Source: Candidatus Rifleibacteriota bacterium
GTDB lineage: Bacteria > Riflebacteria > Ozemobacteria > Ozemobacterales > Ozemobacteraceae
Direction: 5' to 3'
DNA length: 14,708 nucleotides
Assembly (NCBI GenBank): GCA_022704885.1
Contig: JAKJFO010000102.1
Location: 1-14,708 of the forward strand
Part shown: in pieces, positions 6,169-14,057 of the stretch
Numbering within the stretch: position 1 is the stretch's first letter
Layout of the letters: every line of letters starts with the position of its first letter
Position numbers and translations under genes: made by a program
The notes under the pieces: model-generated
Told to the model about the DNA's origin: nothing
The model's input: only the letters and a program-made list of their open reading frames with translations
The model's database searches: none

Positions 6169-8231
6169 AGCTGACCTGCCGTAATAAATGTTATGTCATC
6201 AGAGAAATTTTGATAGGTCAAGGATTTTATTGCATCAGAAATTTTCTGATGCAGATTCCTGCGATCGCCTGCGAGTTCTGCGATATACTGTTCGAGCGTT
6301 TTGCCGTGCAGTTGCTCGAAGGCTTTGTAAACACCATTGGTAGAGCAGAAAAGCAACTCGTTCTCGCCAAGTTCGAATGAAAGACACTGCGGTTCGAATT
6401 CTTCAAGATAGCCGGCCGGGCGTGAATCTGACTCGAACAGGCGGCGCATGCCTTCAGCAGAAATTACCAGAGGCGACGGATTGCCGGCGTTCGCCAGTTC
6501 GATGCGACGACTTTCGATTCTGATAATGGTGGCGGCCGAGCAGAGCTGCTGCGAGAACCGACGCAGCACCAGGTTCAACTGCCGCAGCTGGTTGCGGTTG
6601 TCGCCAAAGCAGCGCATGACGCCAAATATTATGTTCAGAGTGAGAACCGCCTGGATACCATGGTGAAAAGCATCGTAGATGCCGATAAAGCTGTTGTTAT
6701 TGTCTTCGCAGACATCGATCATGTCGCCCTTTATTTCTGAAGACAGTGAGGCGAAACACGCGATCGGCATTCCAGCAAAGCTGGAGACGTTTTCGGCCGA
6801 AATTGCCTGCAGCATTTTCTTGGCCCAGTCAATTTCCTGACTGACCTTTTCCTGATCGATGAGTCGGCTGATCATCTCGATATTCGACAGAAGATGTGGA
6901 ATTTCGCTGACCAGGCCCAGAACCAGGTTTACTTCTGTCGTCGTATAGGGAACCCTGGTGTTCTTGGCATTGAGCAGCAGAAATCCGTAATGGCGCTCGC
7001 TGTCGGCAATATTAAAAAGATGTCGAATGTCCTGGCTCTTGAGTTTGCGTGCTATATCGGCCATTGCATGGTTTTCGGTGTTTAGAAAATGCTGAATAGC
7101 GGCGTCGATCTCGTTGGCATCCGGTGGTAACGCCGCAAATTCCGGGTTGATTTCGCACCCGGTAAGAGTTGACGGGACGCTGATCTGTTGCTGGTTCTCA
7201 AGCTGCAGCCGGGCACCCGAATAATCAAGCACCAGATGCAGTTCACTCAAAAAGCGCGAAAAAAGCCGGGTTTTATCTGGCATTTTGCGAAGCTCAGCCA
7301 GCATCGTCTGCATGACGGTTGCCGAATCGAAGGTCTGTCTGCCGAAAAAACGGTCTACCATTCTTATCAGAAAATCCTTTACGGGTGAAAAGATTGCGGC
7401 AATGATGAGAATGGTTATCACCTTGCTCCACAGACTCGAGAAGTCGAGTATATTCTGCATCAGTTCCTGAAAAAGCTCCATGGTTCCGGCCATGATCGCA
7501 GTAAGCAGCGTGTAGACAAGACCGGTCGAAAAGATCAGGTCGATTTCCATCAGGTTGTAGCGCAGCATGGTGTATGCCAGAATAATGCTCATGATAATGC
7601 TCAGCACCGGAAACAACCCGAAAGAATACATGGTCGTGCCACCGATGAACCATTTGCTGAGGGCGATGATTATCGATCCGGCCGCGACCGGCAGCAGCAT
7701 TGCCGCGAACGTGTAGCGCAGTCGTCGCATTTGTATCGTTGTTTCAGCTTTTTTGCGGCTGTTTGAAAGAGTCGACAGCGACAGAAAAAGATAGGCGATG
7801 ATCACGCCCTTGACCACGAATTCATAGCGGCCGAGTTCGAGCGAAAAACCTTCTGCAATGCTTGCGAAGTTGCTGATCAGTTTCCCGGTCCAGAGCAGAT
7901 AAAGAAGAGCGGCAGCAGGAAGAAAATAGCCGATCAGATGGCGGTGACTTTTGATTATACTGGCTTCTGGCTGATTTTCAGGGTAAACAGCGGTAAAGAT
8001 ACAGAATACGTAGGTAAGCAGCAGCGCCGGAGTGAACAGCAGTTTTATGCCGAATTCATCGACTCCATGGTAGATAAGATATAATTCTGCCGCGCTCCAC
8101 GCACAAAAGAGCAGCAACTGCAGGCTGAACAGGCGGTTTTCGTTCTTGCGCGGGTCTTTGGCCATGACCACAAAGGCCAGGGTGCCCTGAATGATGATTG
8201 CACAGATTCCGAGAAAGGCAGGAAAATTCAT
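6165..8231 (-). CDS. Membrane sensor with GAF-like region and divergent SpoIIE/RsbU-type PP2C phosphatase domain
   Basis: The product is 688 residues. Residues 1-225 hold about seven membrane segments, in the style of the 7TM N-terminal sensor modules of some histidine kinases, and a further two hydrophobic stretches lie near 233-250 and 268-285. Residues about 300-450 look like a GAF domain (LVLDYSGARLQLE, then HYGFLLLNAKNT and VNLVLGLVSEIPHLL), followed by a helical linker. Residues about 485-688 match the SpoIIE/RsbU phosphatase fold: EIKGDMIDV (499-507), IYDAFHHGIQAVL (518-530, in place of the usual GDVSGHGIPAAL), NAGNPSPLVI (581-590), STNGV (630-634) and SDDITF (677-682). The metal-binding Asp of the usual TDGV is Asn at 632 (codon AAT at 6338-6336), so catalysis may be weakened or lost. 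Such domains usually dephosphorylate anti-sigma-factor antagonists, but no partner-switch gene is in the window. It starts at 8231 in a TAATG overlap with the pseudopilin gene and its stop overlaps ispG. Confidence 0.82.
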   Translation of the reverse strand: MNFPAFLGICAIIIQGTLAFVVMAKDPRKNENRLFSLQLLLFCAWSAAELYLIYHGVDEFGIKLLFTPALLLTYVFCIFTAVYPENQPEASIIKSHRHLIGYFLPAAALLYLLWTGKLISNFASIAEGFSLELGRYEFVVKGVIIAYLFLSLSTLSNSRKKAETTIQMRRLRYTFAAMLLPVAAGSIIIALSKWFIGGTTMYSFGLFPVLSIIMSIILAYTMLRYNLMEIDLIFSTGLVYTLLTAIMAGTMELFQELMQNILDFSSLWSKVITILIIAAIFSPVKDFLIRMVDRFFGRQTFDSATVMQTMLAELRKMPDKTRLFSRFLSELHLVLDYSGARLQLENQQQISVPSTLTGCEINPEFAALPPDANEIDAAIQHFLNTENHAMADIARKLKSQDIRHLFNIADSERHYGFLLLNAKNTRVPYTTTEVNLVLGLVSEIPHLLSNIEMISRLIDQEKVSQEIDWAKKMLQAISAENVSSFAGMPIACFASLSSEIKGDMIDVCEDNNNSFIGIYDAFHHGIQAVLTLNIIFGVMRCFGDNRNQLRQLNLVLRRFSQQLCSAATIIRIESRRIELANAGNPSPLVISAEGMRRLFESDSRPAGYLEEFEPQCLSFELGENELLFCSTNGVYKAFEQLHGKTLEQYIAELAGDRRNLHQKISDAIKSLTYQNFSDDITFITAGQL

Positions 8232-8857
8232 TATCTGAATTTCCAGTTCGGCTGTCGGATCCTGGTTGAAGCAGGTCGCAGACTGACGCTGGTTACGACT
8301 ACCGCTGATTCACGCTGGTGAGTGAAATCGAGTTTTATCCTGATCAGGCTGATGCGCTGCCTTTGCCCTGAATCGTTGGAAATCATGTCGAACGGATAGA
8401 ATGACCATCCTACCGGGCTTACCGGGTCATTTCCTTCGTAAAATGGCTGAAATACGTCTTCGCCGATTTTGTCGAGTGCCAGCAATTTGACCGGATTTTC
8501 GCGGTTTTCGGTACGCCACAGCACATGCTGTTTTTCGCTGCGTTCGATTTCGTATGAAACTGTTACCAGGGCGTCTTCGCCTGGGTCCGGGTTGGCAGCA
8601 GAATACTTATAACAGCGCATTTTTACGAGGTCGGGTTTGATCTCGAGAATTTCTTTGCTGTTGCGCAGATCGCTGGTGATGCGTTCCATCTTGTTTCTGA
8701 TCTCTGAATTCAGAAGCAGCTGTGAAGTACCCTTCTGCACGGTTGACATACCGGTAGTCTGCATCAGATAAAGAACGCCGCCGACCAGAACGGTGAGCGA
8801 CATGCCGAGAAGAACCTCGACCAGAGTAAAACCTCTGCCAGTTCTGAATGCTTTCAT
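8231..8857 (-). CDS. Type IV pilin-like pseudopilin, GspJ/PilW-like
   Basis: This 208-residue protein begins with a short basic leader and the prepilin peptidase/N-methylation motif G|FTLVEVLLGMSL (cut after Gly-9), with Glu at +5 of the mature protein, followed by one hydrophobic helix to about residue 31. The part after the helix has the LLLNSEIRNKMERITSDLRNS pattern, in which a helix leads to a beta-rich globular domain, as in the minor pseudopilins GspJ and PilW. The C-terminal domain has no recognisable catalytic motif. It would be processed by a prepilin peptidase and sit in the inner membrane or at the tip of a pseudopilus. The ATG at 8857 overlaps the previous pseudopilin stop as ATGA, with AGGA about 10 bases upstream. 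No pilus assembly ATPase, platform protein or peptidase gene is present here, so it must work with machinery encoded elsewhere. The GspJ versus PilW assignment is uncertain. Confidence 0.85.
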   Translation of the reverse strand: MKAFRTGRGFTLVEVLLGMSLTVLVGGVLYLMQTTGMSTVQKGTSQLLLNSEIRNKMERITSDLRNSKEILEIKPDLVKMRCYKYSAANPDPGEDALVTVSYEIERSEKQHVLWRTENRENPVKLLALDKIGEDVFQPFYEGNDPVSPVGWSFYPFDMISNDSGQRQRISLIRIKLDFTHQRESAVVVTSVSLRPASTRIRQPNWKFR

Positions 8858-9432
8858 TTGTGCTGTCCTATCAGAGTTGCCAGTTCAGCTATTTTTTTGC
8901 CTTCTTTGTCGAATACCAGAACGGTAATCTTTTTGGTCTTCGACGGCAAGGCAGATTCGCTTATGCGCTCGACCTTGACCACGCGACGGTAGTTGATGTA
9001 GTCAGGCGGGTAGGTCTGCAGATTGCGCAGGTAGGCTTTGGGGTATGCAATTTTCAGGCGTGTCCAGGTCATTTTAAGTTCACTGTCTTTGAGTGACTCG
9101 TCGGTGAATACGTCTGAAAAATAATTTTCAAAGGCACTGTCATTGTAATAAGGCTCGTCAAAGCCCTGGCGATCCTGATAGACGTCGCGAAAATTTTCAT
9201 AGTCGGATTTGATCTGGTCGTAGGGCAGGCTTTTGATTTCTTCGATTTTCTCACGGGCCAGATTGTAGGCGAGAACGTGCTCAGCGTTATCCTGACTGCC
9301 ACGCACCCCGAACATGAACATATTGGTGAACGGCAAGGCCAGCACTCCAACCAGCGACAGAACCACCAGAATTTCGACCAGTGTAAAACCTTGGTTAAAG
9401 CAGGTTTTTGGGGTCTTGCCTGTAGTTTTCAT
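8854..9432 (-). CDS. Type IV pilin-like pseudopilin, PilV/GspI-like
   Basis: This 192-residue protein has a prepilin leader of about 15 residues ending in G, then FTLVEILVVLSLVGVLALPF, the class III signal with Glu at +5. After the hydrophobic helix comes LAYNLAREKIEEIKSLPYDQI, the Ala-Arg-x-x-x-Glu plus Leu-Pro pattern typical of PilV and GspI minor pilins, followed by an acidic, aromatic-rich globular domain and a final beta-strand pair (KKITVLVFDKEGKKIAELATLI). The start is taken as the ATG at 9432 because GGAGG lies 7 bases before it; a GTG one codon earlier (9435) would sit only 4 bases from GGAGG. This ATG shares one base with the stop of the diguanylate cyclase gene (TGATG), so translation is coupled. 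It forms a pair with the next pseudopilin gene, as gspI and gspJ often do. Confidence 0.86.
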   Translation of the reverse strand: MKTTGKTPKTCFNQGFTLVEILVVLSLVGVLALPFTNMFMFGVRGSQDNAEHVLAYNLAREKIEEIKSLPYDQIKSDYENFRDVYQDRQGFDEPYYNDSAFENYFSDVFTDESLKDSELKMTWTRLKIAYPKAYLRNLQTYPPDYINYRRVVKVERISESALPSKTKKITVLVFDKEGKKIAELATLIGQHK

Positions 9433-12400
9433 CACATTGCCTCCGGGGCAATTCTCACCTGGTTTCTGCCTTTGCTTTTCGCTACATACAGGGCTTTGTC
9501 TGCTTCTTCGATCATCTCTTCAAGGCTGATGTCGCGTGCATGTAGAGCGGTTATACCTATTGATGCAGTAACCCGCATCGAGTCATTTTTGAATGCATAT
9601 TCGGCCCCTTCGATTGCCTTGCGAATGCGTTCGGCAACGACGAAACCATCTTTGATGCCGGTCTGCGGAAGAATGACTGCCATTTCTTCGCCGCCGTAGC
9701 GGCCTGGCGTATCTACCGATCTGATGCTTTCCATTATGCGCTGGGCGGTCTCGCGCAGAACGAAGTCGCCAGCCTGATGACCGTAGGTGTCGTTGAACTT
9801 TTTGAAATGGTCGATATCAAGAAGCAGAACGCTGACTTCGAGCTGATAGCGCTTGGAGCGGTTGATCTCTTTTTCGAGGGTTGCGAGAAAAAAGCGTCTG
9901 AGATAAAGCCTGGTGAGACCATCGGTGATTGCCTGTTCAAAGAGGCGTTGTTTCTCGATGATCAGCGACAGGTGATGGCGCAGCGTCTCGATAAAGCTCT
10001 TTTCATCTTCTGAAAGGTTCAGCTTTTCTTTGCCACGCTCTTTTGGGAAAACCAGGTAGATGGCACCGAATTTTTTTTCTTCGAAGAACAGCGGAACGCC
10101 GAGGACATAGCGCTCGAGCACCGCGCTGTATTCGGCTATCGACTGCAGAGTCCGAAGTGAGTTTTTGACGCAGCTTCTGATCGCTTCACTCTCCTTCTGG
10201 TCGAGGTGTTCGGCGAGGTATACGCTGTCAGCGCCTTCACCTTCGTTATACCAGGATGTGCCGGAACTTTCGGCGTTGAGATGCTTTTGCAGATTACTCG
10301 CGGCCAGATCGAACACCTCGCGCTGACTGTGTGTCGTAGATGCCTTCTGGGTGAGGTTATAAAGAACAGTTAACTCGGTGAGCCGATTGCGAAGTCTACG
10401 AGTCATTGCGTTGAAAGTTGTCGACAGTTCACCAAGTTCGTCGCGGGCAAACATCGGCAGTTCGAGGTTAAGATCTCCGCCAATGATGCTTTTGGCGCCG
10501 TCAGAGAGGACGGAAACCGGAGTGAGAAATTCGCGTATCAGAATGGTAATAAGAAATATCGATGCAGCCAGGCTTAAAGCCAGGCCAACGAAGACCATTA
10601 TGTAGGTCATCTGTATGGTGTCGGTAATTTTGTGCCAGCTGAAACGCGCTCCAATAAAGAAATCGCTGGTATTGACACCGCGGCAGACCGCTACCAGCAT
10701 TCTATCGTTCTCGTCATTGACGCGATCGGTTTCGACAATGTTCGAGATTCGCGTGGTAGAAAGCATGGGCAGCAGATTCGCCTTGAATGTGGGCGACAGG
10801 CGTGGCATGGCATCTGAGATGTCGTCTTCCTTGAGAATAATCATTTCGCTGTCGATGCCGAGGCGGTGCTGCTGCGAAACCACCTGTTTCAGGTAGTTTC
10901 GATCGAGTTCGGTCTTGTCGAGAGTCGCGATGATCGCATAGCGTTTTTTATCGTTGAGCGTCAGTACGTCGGTATAAACGAAATTCTGCCGGCTGGTTCC
11001 GGGCCAGACCACCAGATGCATGTTGCCGGTTTTGCGAGTAATGCGCTCGAAAAGGTTTTCAGCTGTTGAAGACAGATTGGCTGGAACTGAGCTGTCGGTA
11101 TCGCTGCCGGCTGCCAGAATGCGCATTCCCAGCTCTTTTATGAACATGCGGTTTCCGTTGTCCGCTTTGAGATTGTCGATGTCGAATTCAATACTGCCGT
11201 CGAGTCCGATCAGATAAAAACTTTCCAGCTGCTTGAAACGGTTGAACTCAAAAAAGGTTTCGTGCATTTTCTGCTTGTCGAGCGTTTGCACTTCCGGCAG
11301 ATTTTTGAGCGACTTCAGCCACTCGGTGGTGGTTCTGTAGTGATCGAGGGTTGAGTGATCGATTTTTTTTACCAGCTCGACCAGCTCTGTTTCTGCCTCC
11401 TGGCTGAGCAGACGTTCCTGGCTCATCGCAAACTGTACGCCGAGAAAGATCAGAATAGAAACAGGCAGCTGCATGCAGAGCAGGAACAGACCAGCCAGTT
11501 TTTTGCGCAACGACAGCCCTGTCGTCGACGCAAGCTTGTAGGCCTGATAAAAGCAGATCATTGCCAGAAGCATCACGATCAGGCCAGCAGTTCGCGCACT
11601 GTTCTTCTGTGATTCGGAGGCAAGTCGCTGAGATTTTGTCGAAAAAACCGCGAAAATGTTTACCGAAGTGCTCTCTGCCAGAGGCTGAACAAAGAATACC
11701 CAGTCGTCATAATAGATCGGATTTTTCAGTCCGTCGATAAATAGCCCGACACCCTGTTTGGCAGCTTCGAGAAGACCCGGGTAGGAGAGTTCGATTTCGC
11801 CGCTGGTTCGATCGAAGAAGCCGTTGCTGAACTCTGGAGTCGCACTGGGGTCATGCAAAAGAACCTGAGAAAGCCCGAAGGTAACCGGAAGATTTTTGAG
11901 CGGGATGAAAACCATGAAGCCGCCCTGATTATTGTCCTGGTTATTGATGAAATCCCAGTAGAAGAACGTTTCAGAGGTTGACAGATAACTGCCGATCATG
12001 ACATTAGGAGTTGTGAAAGCGCGCGTAAACGAAAAGGCACGGCCAGTCAGCGGTATCAGTTTTGCAAAGAATTCGGCGTGATCTTTCTCAAACTGCTCGA
12101 TCTGATGAAGAGTCTGCAGATTAGCGCCAGCCGCGAAATCACTATGGGTATTGAGCAGAATTTCGATCAATTTTTCGAGCTGCTCAGGCTGCAGGTCGCT
12201 TTGTCTGACAGCCGAAAGTTCTTTCTCGAACTTGCCGTCTTTGTTCCATGCAATCATGCTGGCATTTTCAGGGAGCTCTTCCATGAGAGATTCTCTCAGA
12301 ACGGCGTTCCTGTCAGGCTCTGTGATGTTGCGGCGCAGGCCGTCGCGATAACTCTGCAGCTGCTGCAGAAATATCTGGCGATTGGTTGCCTTGCTGCCGA

Positions 12401-12596
12401 ACGAAGTCAGTTCACGATGAAATATCTTGATGATACTGTCGCGATTGCGGGCGAACTGCTCGTCAATGTAACGGGTGTAGCATTCGTAGTAGACAAGAAT
12501 CGGCAGAGCCGCGAAAAATACGAAAAGAACCAGCCATGCGGTCGGCTGGCTTAATCGCGATTTGAAATCTGTCTTGTTTCCGGTTTTGAGGTTCAT
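9432..12596 (-). CDS. Two-sensor membrane diguanylate cyclase (HAMP-GAF-GGDEF)
   Basis: The product is 1054 residues. There are four membrane segments, at about 21-38, 336-353, 367-389 and 663-687, which place two large domains (about 39-335 and 390-662) in the periplasm with only a short cytoplasmic turn (about 354-366) between them. A HAMP linker follows (about 688-741, starting REFLTPVSVL and ending with ELSTTFNAMTRRL), then a GAF-like domain (about 750-880, with VPLFFEEKKFGAIYLVF) and a GGDEF domain (about 888-1054). The GGDEF domain has DGLTRLYLRRFF, LLLDIDHFKKFNDTYGHQAGD and the active-site loop RYGGEEM (966-972), all needed for making c-di-GMP from two GTP. RSVD (959-962), placed as in the RxxD inhibitory site, suggests product feedback. 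GGEEM is a slight variant of GGEEF. It is the first gene of the six-gene operon. The ATG at 12596 has only a weak ribosome binding site. The signals sensed are unknown. Confidence 0.93.
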   Translation of the reverse strand: MNLKTGNKTDFKSRLSQPTAWLVLFVFFAALPILVYYECYTRYIDEQFARNRDSIIKIFHRELTSFGSKATNRQIFLQQLQSYRDGLRRNITEPDRNAVLRESLMEELPENASMIAWNKDGKFEKELSAVRQSDLQPEQLEKLIEILLNTHSDFAAGANLQTLHQIEQFEKDHAEFFAKLIPLTGRAFSFTRAFTTPNVMIGSYLSTSETFFYWDFINNQDNNQGGFMVFIPLKNLPVTFGLSQVLLHDPSATPEFSNGFFDRTSGEIELSYPGLLEAAKQGVGLFIDGLKNPIYYDDWVFFVQPLAESTSVNIFAVFSTKSQRLASESQKNSARTAGLIVMLLAMICFYQAYKLASTTGLSLRKKLAGLFLLCMQLPVSILIFLGVQFAMSQERLLSQEAETELVELVKKIDHSTLDHYRTTTEWLKSLKNLPEVQTLDKQKMHETFFEFNRFKQLESFYLIGLDGSIEFDIDNLKADNGNRMFIKELGMRILAAGSDTDSSVPANLSSTAENLFERITRKTGNMHLVVWPGTSRQNFVYTDVLTLNDKKRYAIIATLDKTELDRNYLKQVVSQQHRLGIDSEMIILKEDDISDAMPRLSPTFKANLLPMLSTTRISNIVETDRVNDENDRMLVAVCRGVNTSDFFIGARFSWHKITDTIQMTYIMVFVGLALSLAASIFLITILIREFLTPVSVLSDGAKSIIGGDLNLELPMFARDELGELSTTFNAMTRRLRNRLTELTVLYNLTQKASTTHSQREVFDLAASNLQKHLNAESSGTSWYNEGEGADSVYLAEHLDQKESEAIRSCVKNSLRTLQSIAEYSAVLERYVLGVPLFFEEKKFGAIYLVFPKERGKEKLNLSEDEKSFIETLRHHLSLIIEKQRLFEQAITDGLTRLYLRRFFLATLEKEINRSKRYQLEVSVLLLDIDHFKKFNDTYGHQAGDFVLRETAQRIMESIRSVDTPGRYGGEEMAVILPQTGIKDGFVVAERIRKAIEGAEYAFKNDSMRVTASIGITALHARDISLEEMIEEADKALYVAKSKGRNQVRIAPEAM

Positions 12597-12669
12597 AATT
12601 TTGCTGGATTTTGCATGCTCGTCATGATAGAGAATAAACAGGCTAATTTATAACATCAGGAGGATGCAA
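12597..12669. promoter_or_regulatory. Divergent intergenic region between the diguanylate cyclase operon and the TPR gene
   Basis: These 73 AT-rich bases must hold the promoters of both directions. On the minus strand TATCAT (12629-12624) is the best -10 box, 18 bases after a poor -35 (TTATAA). On the plus strand only weak boxes are seen, for example TATAAC at 12649-12654. AGGAGG at 12658-12663 is the TPR gene's ribosome binding site; it touches an ATG at 12664 but stands 6 bases from the ATG at 12670, which decides the start. Confidence 0.45.
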
Positions 12670-13380
12670 ATGTCTATTGGCAATAAAATCAAATTATTCG
12701 TTCTGCCGGCAGTCTTCCTTCTTGCTTCGGCAATGACTGCGTCTGCACTTTCCATAAGGGTTGTCGAAGGCGGCATTCCGCTTGTCGATCCGCAGGAAAT
12801 GATCGAAGAGGGCATCAGAAAAGGAAGTGTCGATCTTTTGCGTCAGGCATGGCGACATTATGAAGATTCTCTGCTCTTCAACGATAAGGAAGCCAAGACT
12901 GCATATCTCGAACTGGGCAAGATATATTTTCATCTCTCTCTTCTAGGGTATTCTACACAGTCTGAATTCGACACGGCAGAACACTATGCCCGCGAAGCTG
13001 TCGCCCGTGATCCTGAAAGTTCAGACGCCCATCGCGCGCTGGGGCTTATCTTTGCCGGTCGGGGCGCATTTCTCGATGCTTACGAGGAACTGACTCTTGC
13101 CTTGTATCTCAACCCTGGCAATGAGTTTCTTATTTACGACCTGGCGGCCTTGCATCTCGCTCTGCGTCAGCCGGCCAAAACAATCGAGTATCTCGAAGGC
13201 CGCAATCACAAAAATGGCTGGCCCTATGTCGTTCTGGCCATGGCCTGGACACAGCAGGAACAGCGCGGAAAAGCCATTCTGAACCTGCTCAAGGCAAAAA
13301 AGCTTGGTTACTCAGGCTACTGGGTCGATACTATGCTGGCTCAGCTGTCAGATGAGGTTAAACTGTCGTTCGAACGCTGA
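12670..13380 (+). CDS. Exported TPR-repeat protein
   Basis: The product is 236 residues from the ATG at 12670; the ATG two codons earlier is too close to AGGAGG to be used. A Sec signal peptide spans residues 1-26 (cleavage likely ASA|L, no lipobox). The mature protein is helical, with tetratricopeptide-type repeats: the stretch around AYLELGKIYFHLSLL, then EHYAREAVARDPESSDAHRA, LGLIFAGRGAFLDAYEELTL with ALYLNPGNEFLIYDLAALHL, and a final one around GWPYVVLAMAWTQQEQRGKA. The alternating small-Gly-Tyr and Ala-x-x-x-(Asp/Asn)-Pro positions are those of TPRs, which bind other proteins. It is divergent from the diguanylate cyclase operon and ends 6 bases from the convergent pilin-like gene, so it is a single-gene unit. 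A periplasmic adaptor role is inferred; partners are unknown. Confidence 0.82.
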   Translation: MSIGNKIKLFVLPAVFLLASAMTASALSIRVVEGGIPLVDPQEMIEEGIRKGSVDLLRQAWRHYEDSLLFNDKEAKTAYLELGKIYFHLSLLGYSTQSEFDTAEHYAREAVARDPESSDAHRALGLIFAGRGAFLDAYEELTLALYLNPGNEFLIYDLAALHLALRQPAKTIEYLEGRNHKNGWPYVVLAMAWTQQEQRGKAILNLLKAKKLGYSGYWVDTMLAQLSDEVKLSFER

Positions 13381-13386
13381 CTTTGC

Positions 13387-13956
13387 CTACAGGCTTCGAT
13401 AAACTACGAATATCACCAATACGATTCCGCTCATTATCAGAATGGTACTGAGCGGATTCATATTATAGTGGTATTTGAAGCGCTCGACCGGAGTTGGCGT
13501 ATATTCAGTCCATCTCAGCAGGTCGCTGTTATGGTCCTGATAACGCTTGTTGGTCATGTATCTCTGCGTGGTTTTCGCCATTATGCGATGTTCGTGATAT
13601 TGAAACGTTATGGTTTTTTCTCCATCAAGAACACCGTGTAAACTGCAATACCATTGAAAATCCTCGCGGCTGTTGCTGATCAGAAAATATTTGCAGTCAG
13701 GAGTCGGTGGAACCGGATCTTTAGGCAGGTAATCAAAACTCATCAGACTGCTTTTTACCGTGTCGTAGCGCGCCCACGGCGGCAGGTGCTCGTTGGTATC
13801 TTTCACGAATTTCGCAGTGGTCTCATTCAGCGTCTTGAGGTTCTGCCGGCACTGGTTGGTGATGAGCTTGCCGGTGTCGGCTGCCATGAGTGAAGAAGCG
13901 CCGGTCGCGATGAGCAGCCCCGCCAGCAACAGAATTGCAGTCAGATGTTTTTTCAA
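13387..13956 (-). CDS. Exported, C-terminally anchored protein resembling a type IV pilin soluble domain
   Basis: The product is 189 residues. The start is a TTG at 13956, because it opens MKKHLTAILLLAGLLIA, a clear Sec signal peptide (cleavage likely LMA|AD at residue 25); GGGA and AGGAG lie just upstream and there is no in-frame ATG nearby. Residues 36-125 follow a pattern I associate with the globular part of certain pilin-like proteins: CRQNLKTLNETTAKFVKDTN, then YLPKDPVPPTPDCKYFLIS, then WYCSLHGVLDG. The three cysteines could hold metal or form disulfides. There is no GFTLVE leader; instead a single C-terminal membrane helix (about 168-186, ILIMSGIVLVIFVVY) ends in RSL. So it should be a periplasmic domain tethered at its C-terminus. 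It converges with the TPR gene. Function is unknown; the pilin likeness is motif-level only. Confidence 0.72.
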   Translation of the reverse strand: MKKHLTAILLLAGLLIATGASSLMAADTGKLITNQCRQNLKTLNETTAKFVKDTNEHLPPWARYDTVKSSLMSFDYLPKDPVPPTPDCKYFLISNSREDFQWYCSLHGVLDGEKTITFQYHEHRIMAKTTQRYMTNKRYQDHNSDLLRWTEYTPTPVERFKYHYNMNPLSTILIMSGIVLVIFVVYRSL

Positions 13957-13981
13957 AGTTCCCTGCTCCTGAAGATAAAGA

Positions 13982-14010
13982 TTGGTTTATGCAAATACAA
14001 TTTATATCAT
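13982..14010 (+). promoter_or_regulatory. Possible upstream promoter P1 for tRNA-Arg
   Basis: TTGGTT (13982-13987), a 17-base spacer and TATCAT (14005-14010) match the -35 and -10 boxes at about 3/6 and 5/6. It lies 7 bases upstream of a better promoter, so the two may act in tandem. It sits in AT-rich DNA shared with the leader of the divergent minus-strand gene, and chance is a real alternative. Confidence 0.35.
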
Positions 14011-14016
14011 TCCAGC

Positions 14017-14045
14017 TTGATTTTACCAGCAAAAATTAGTATTAT
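14017..14045 (+). promoter_or_regulatory. Sigma70-type promoter for tRNA-Arg
   Basis: TTGATT (14017-14022), a spacer of exactly 17 bases and TATTAT (14040-14045) match the consensus at 4/6 and 5/6. Transcription would begin near 14052, about 6 bases before the mature 5' end of the tRNA, which fits a short precursor trimmed by RNase P. Confidence 0.65.
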
Positions 14046-14057
14046 CAGCAAAAGCCC

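Noticed and set aside
12078..12554. Open frame of 158 codons on the plus strand opposite the diguanylate cyclase gene
   Set aside because: Antisense to the first sensor domain and lacking any start context; judged a shadow.
13360..13400. Bidirectional terminator between the two convergent genes
   Set aside because: The palindrome CGTTCGAACG lies inside the TPR coding end and no T tract follows on either strand.
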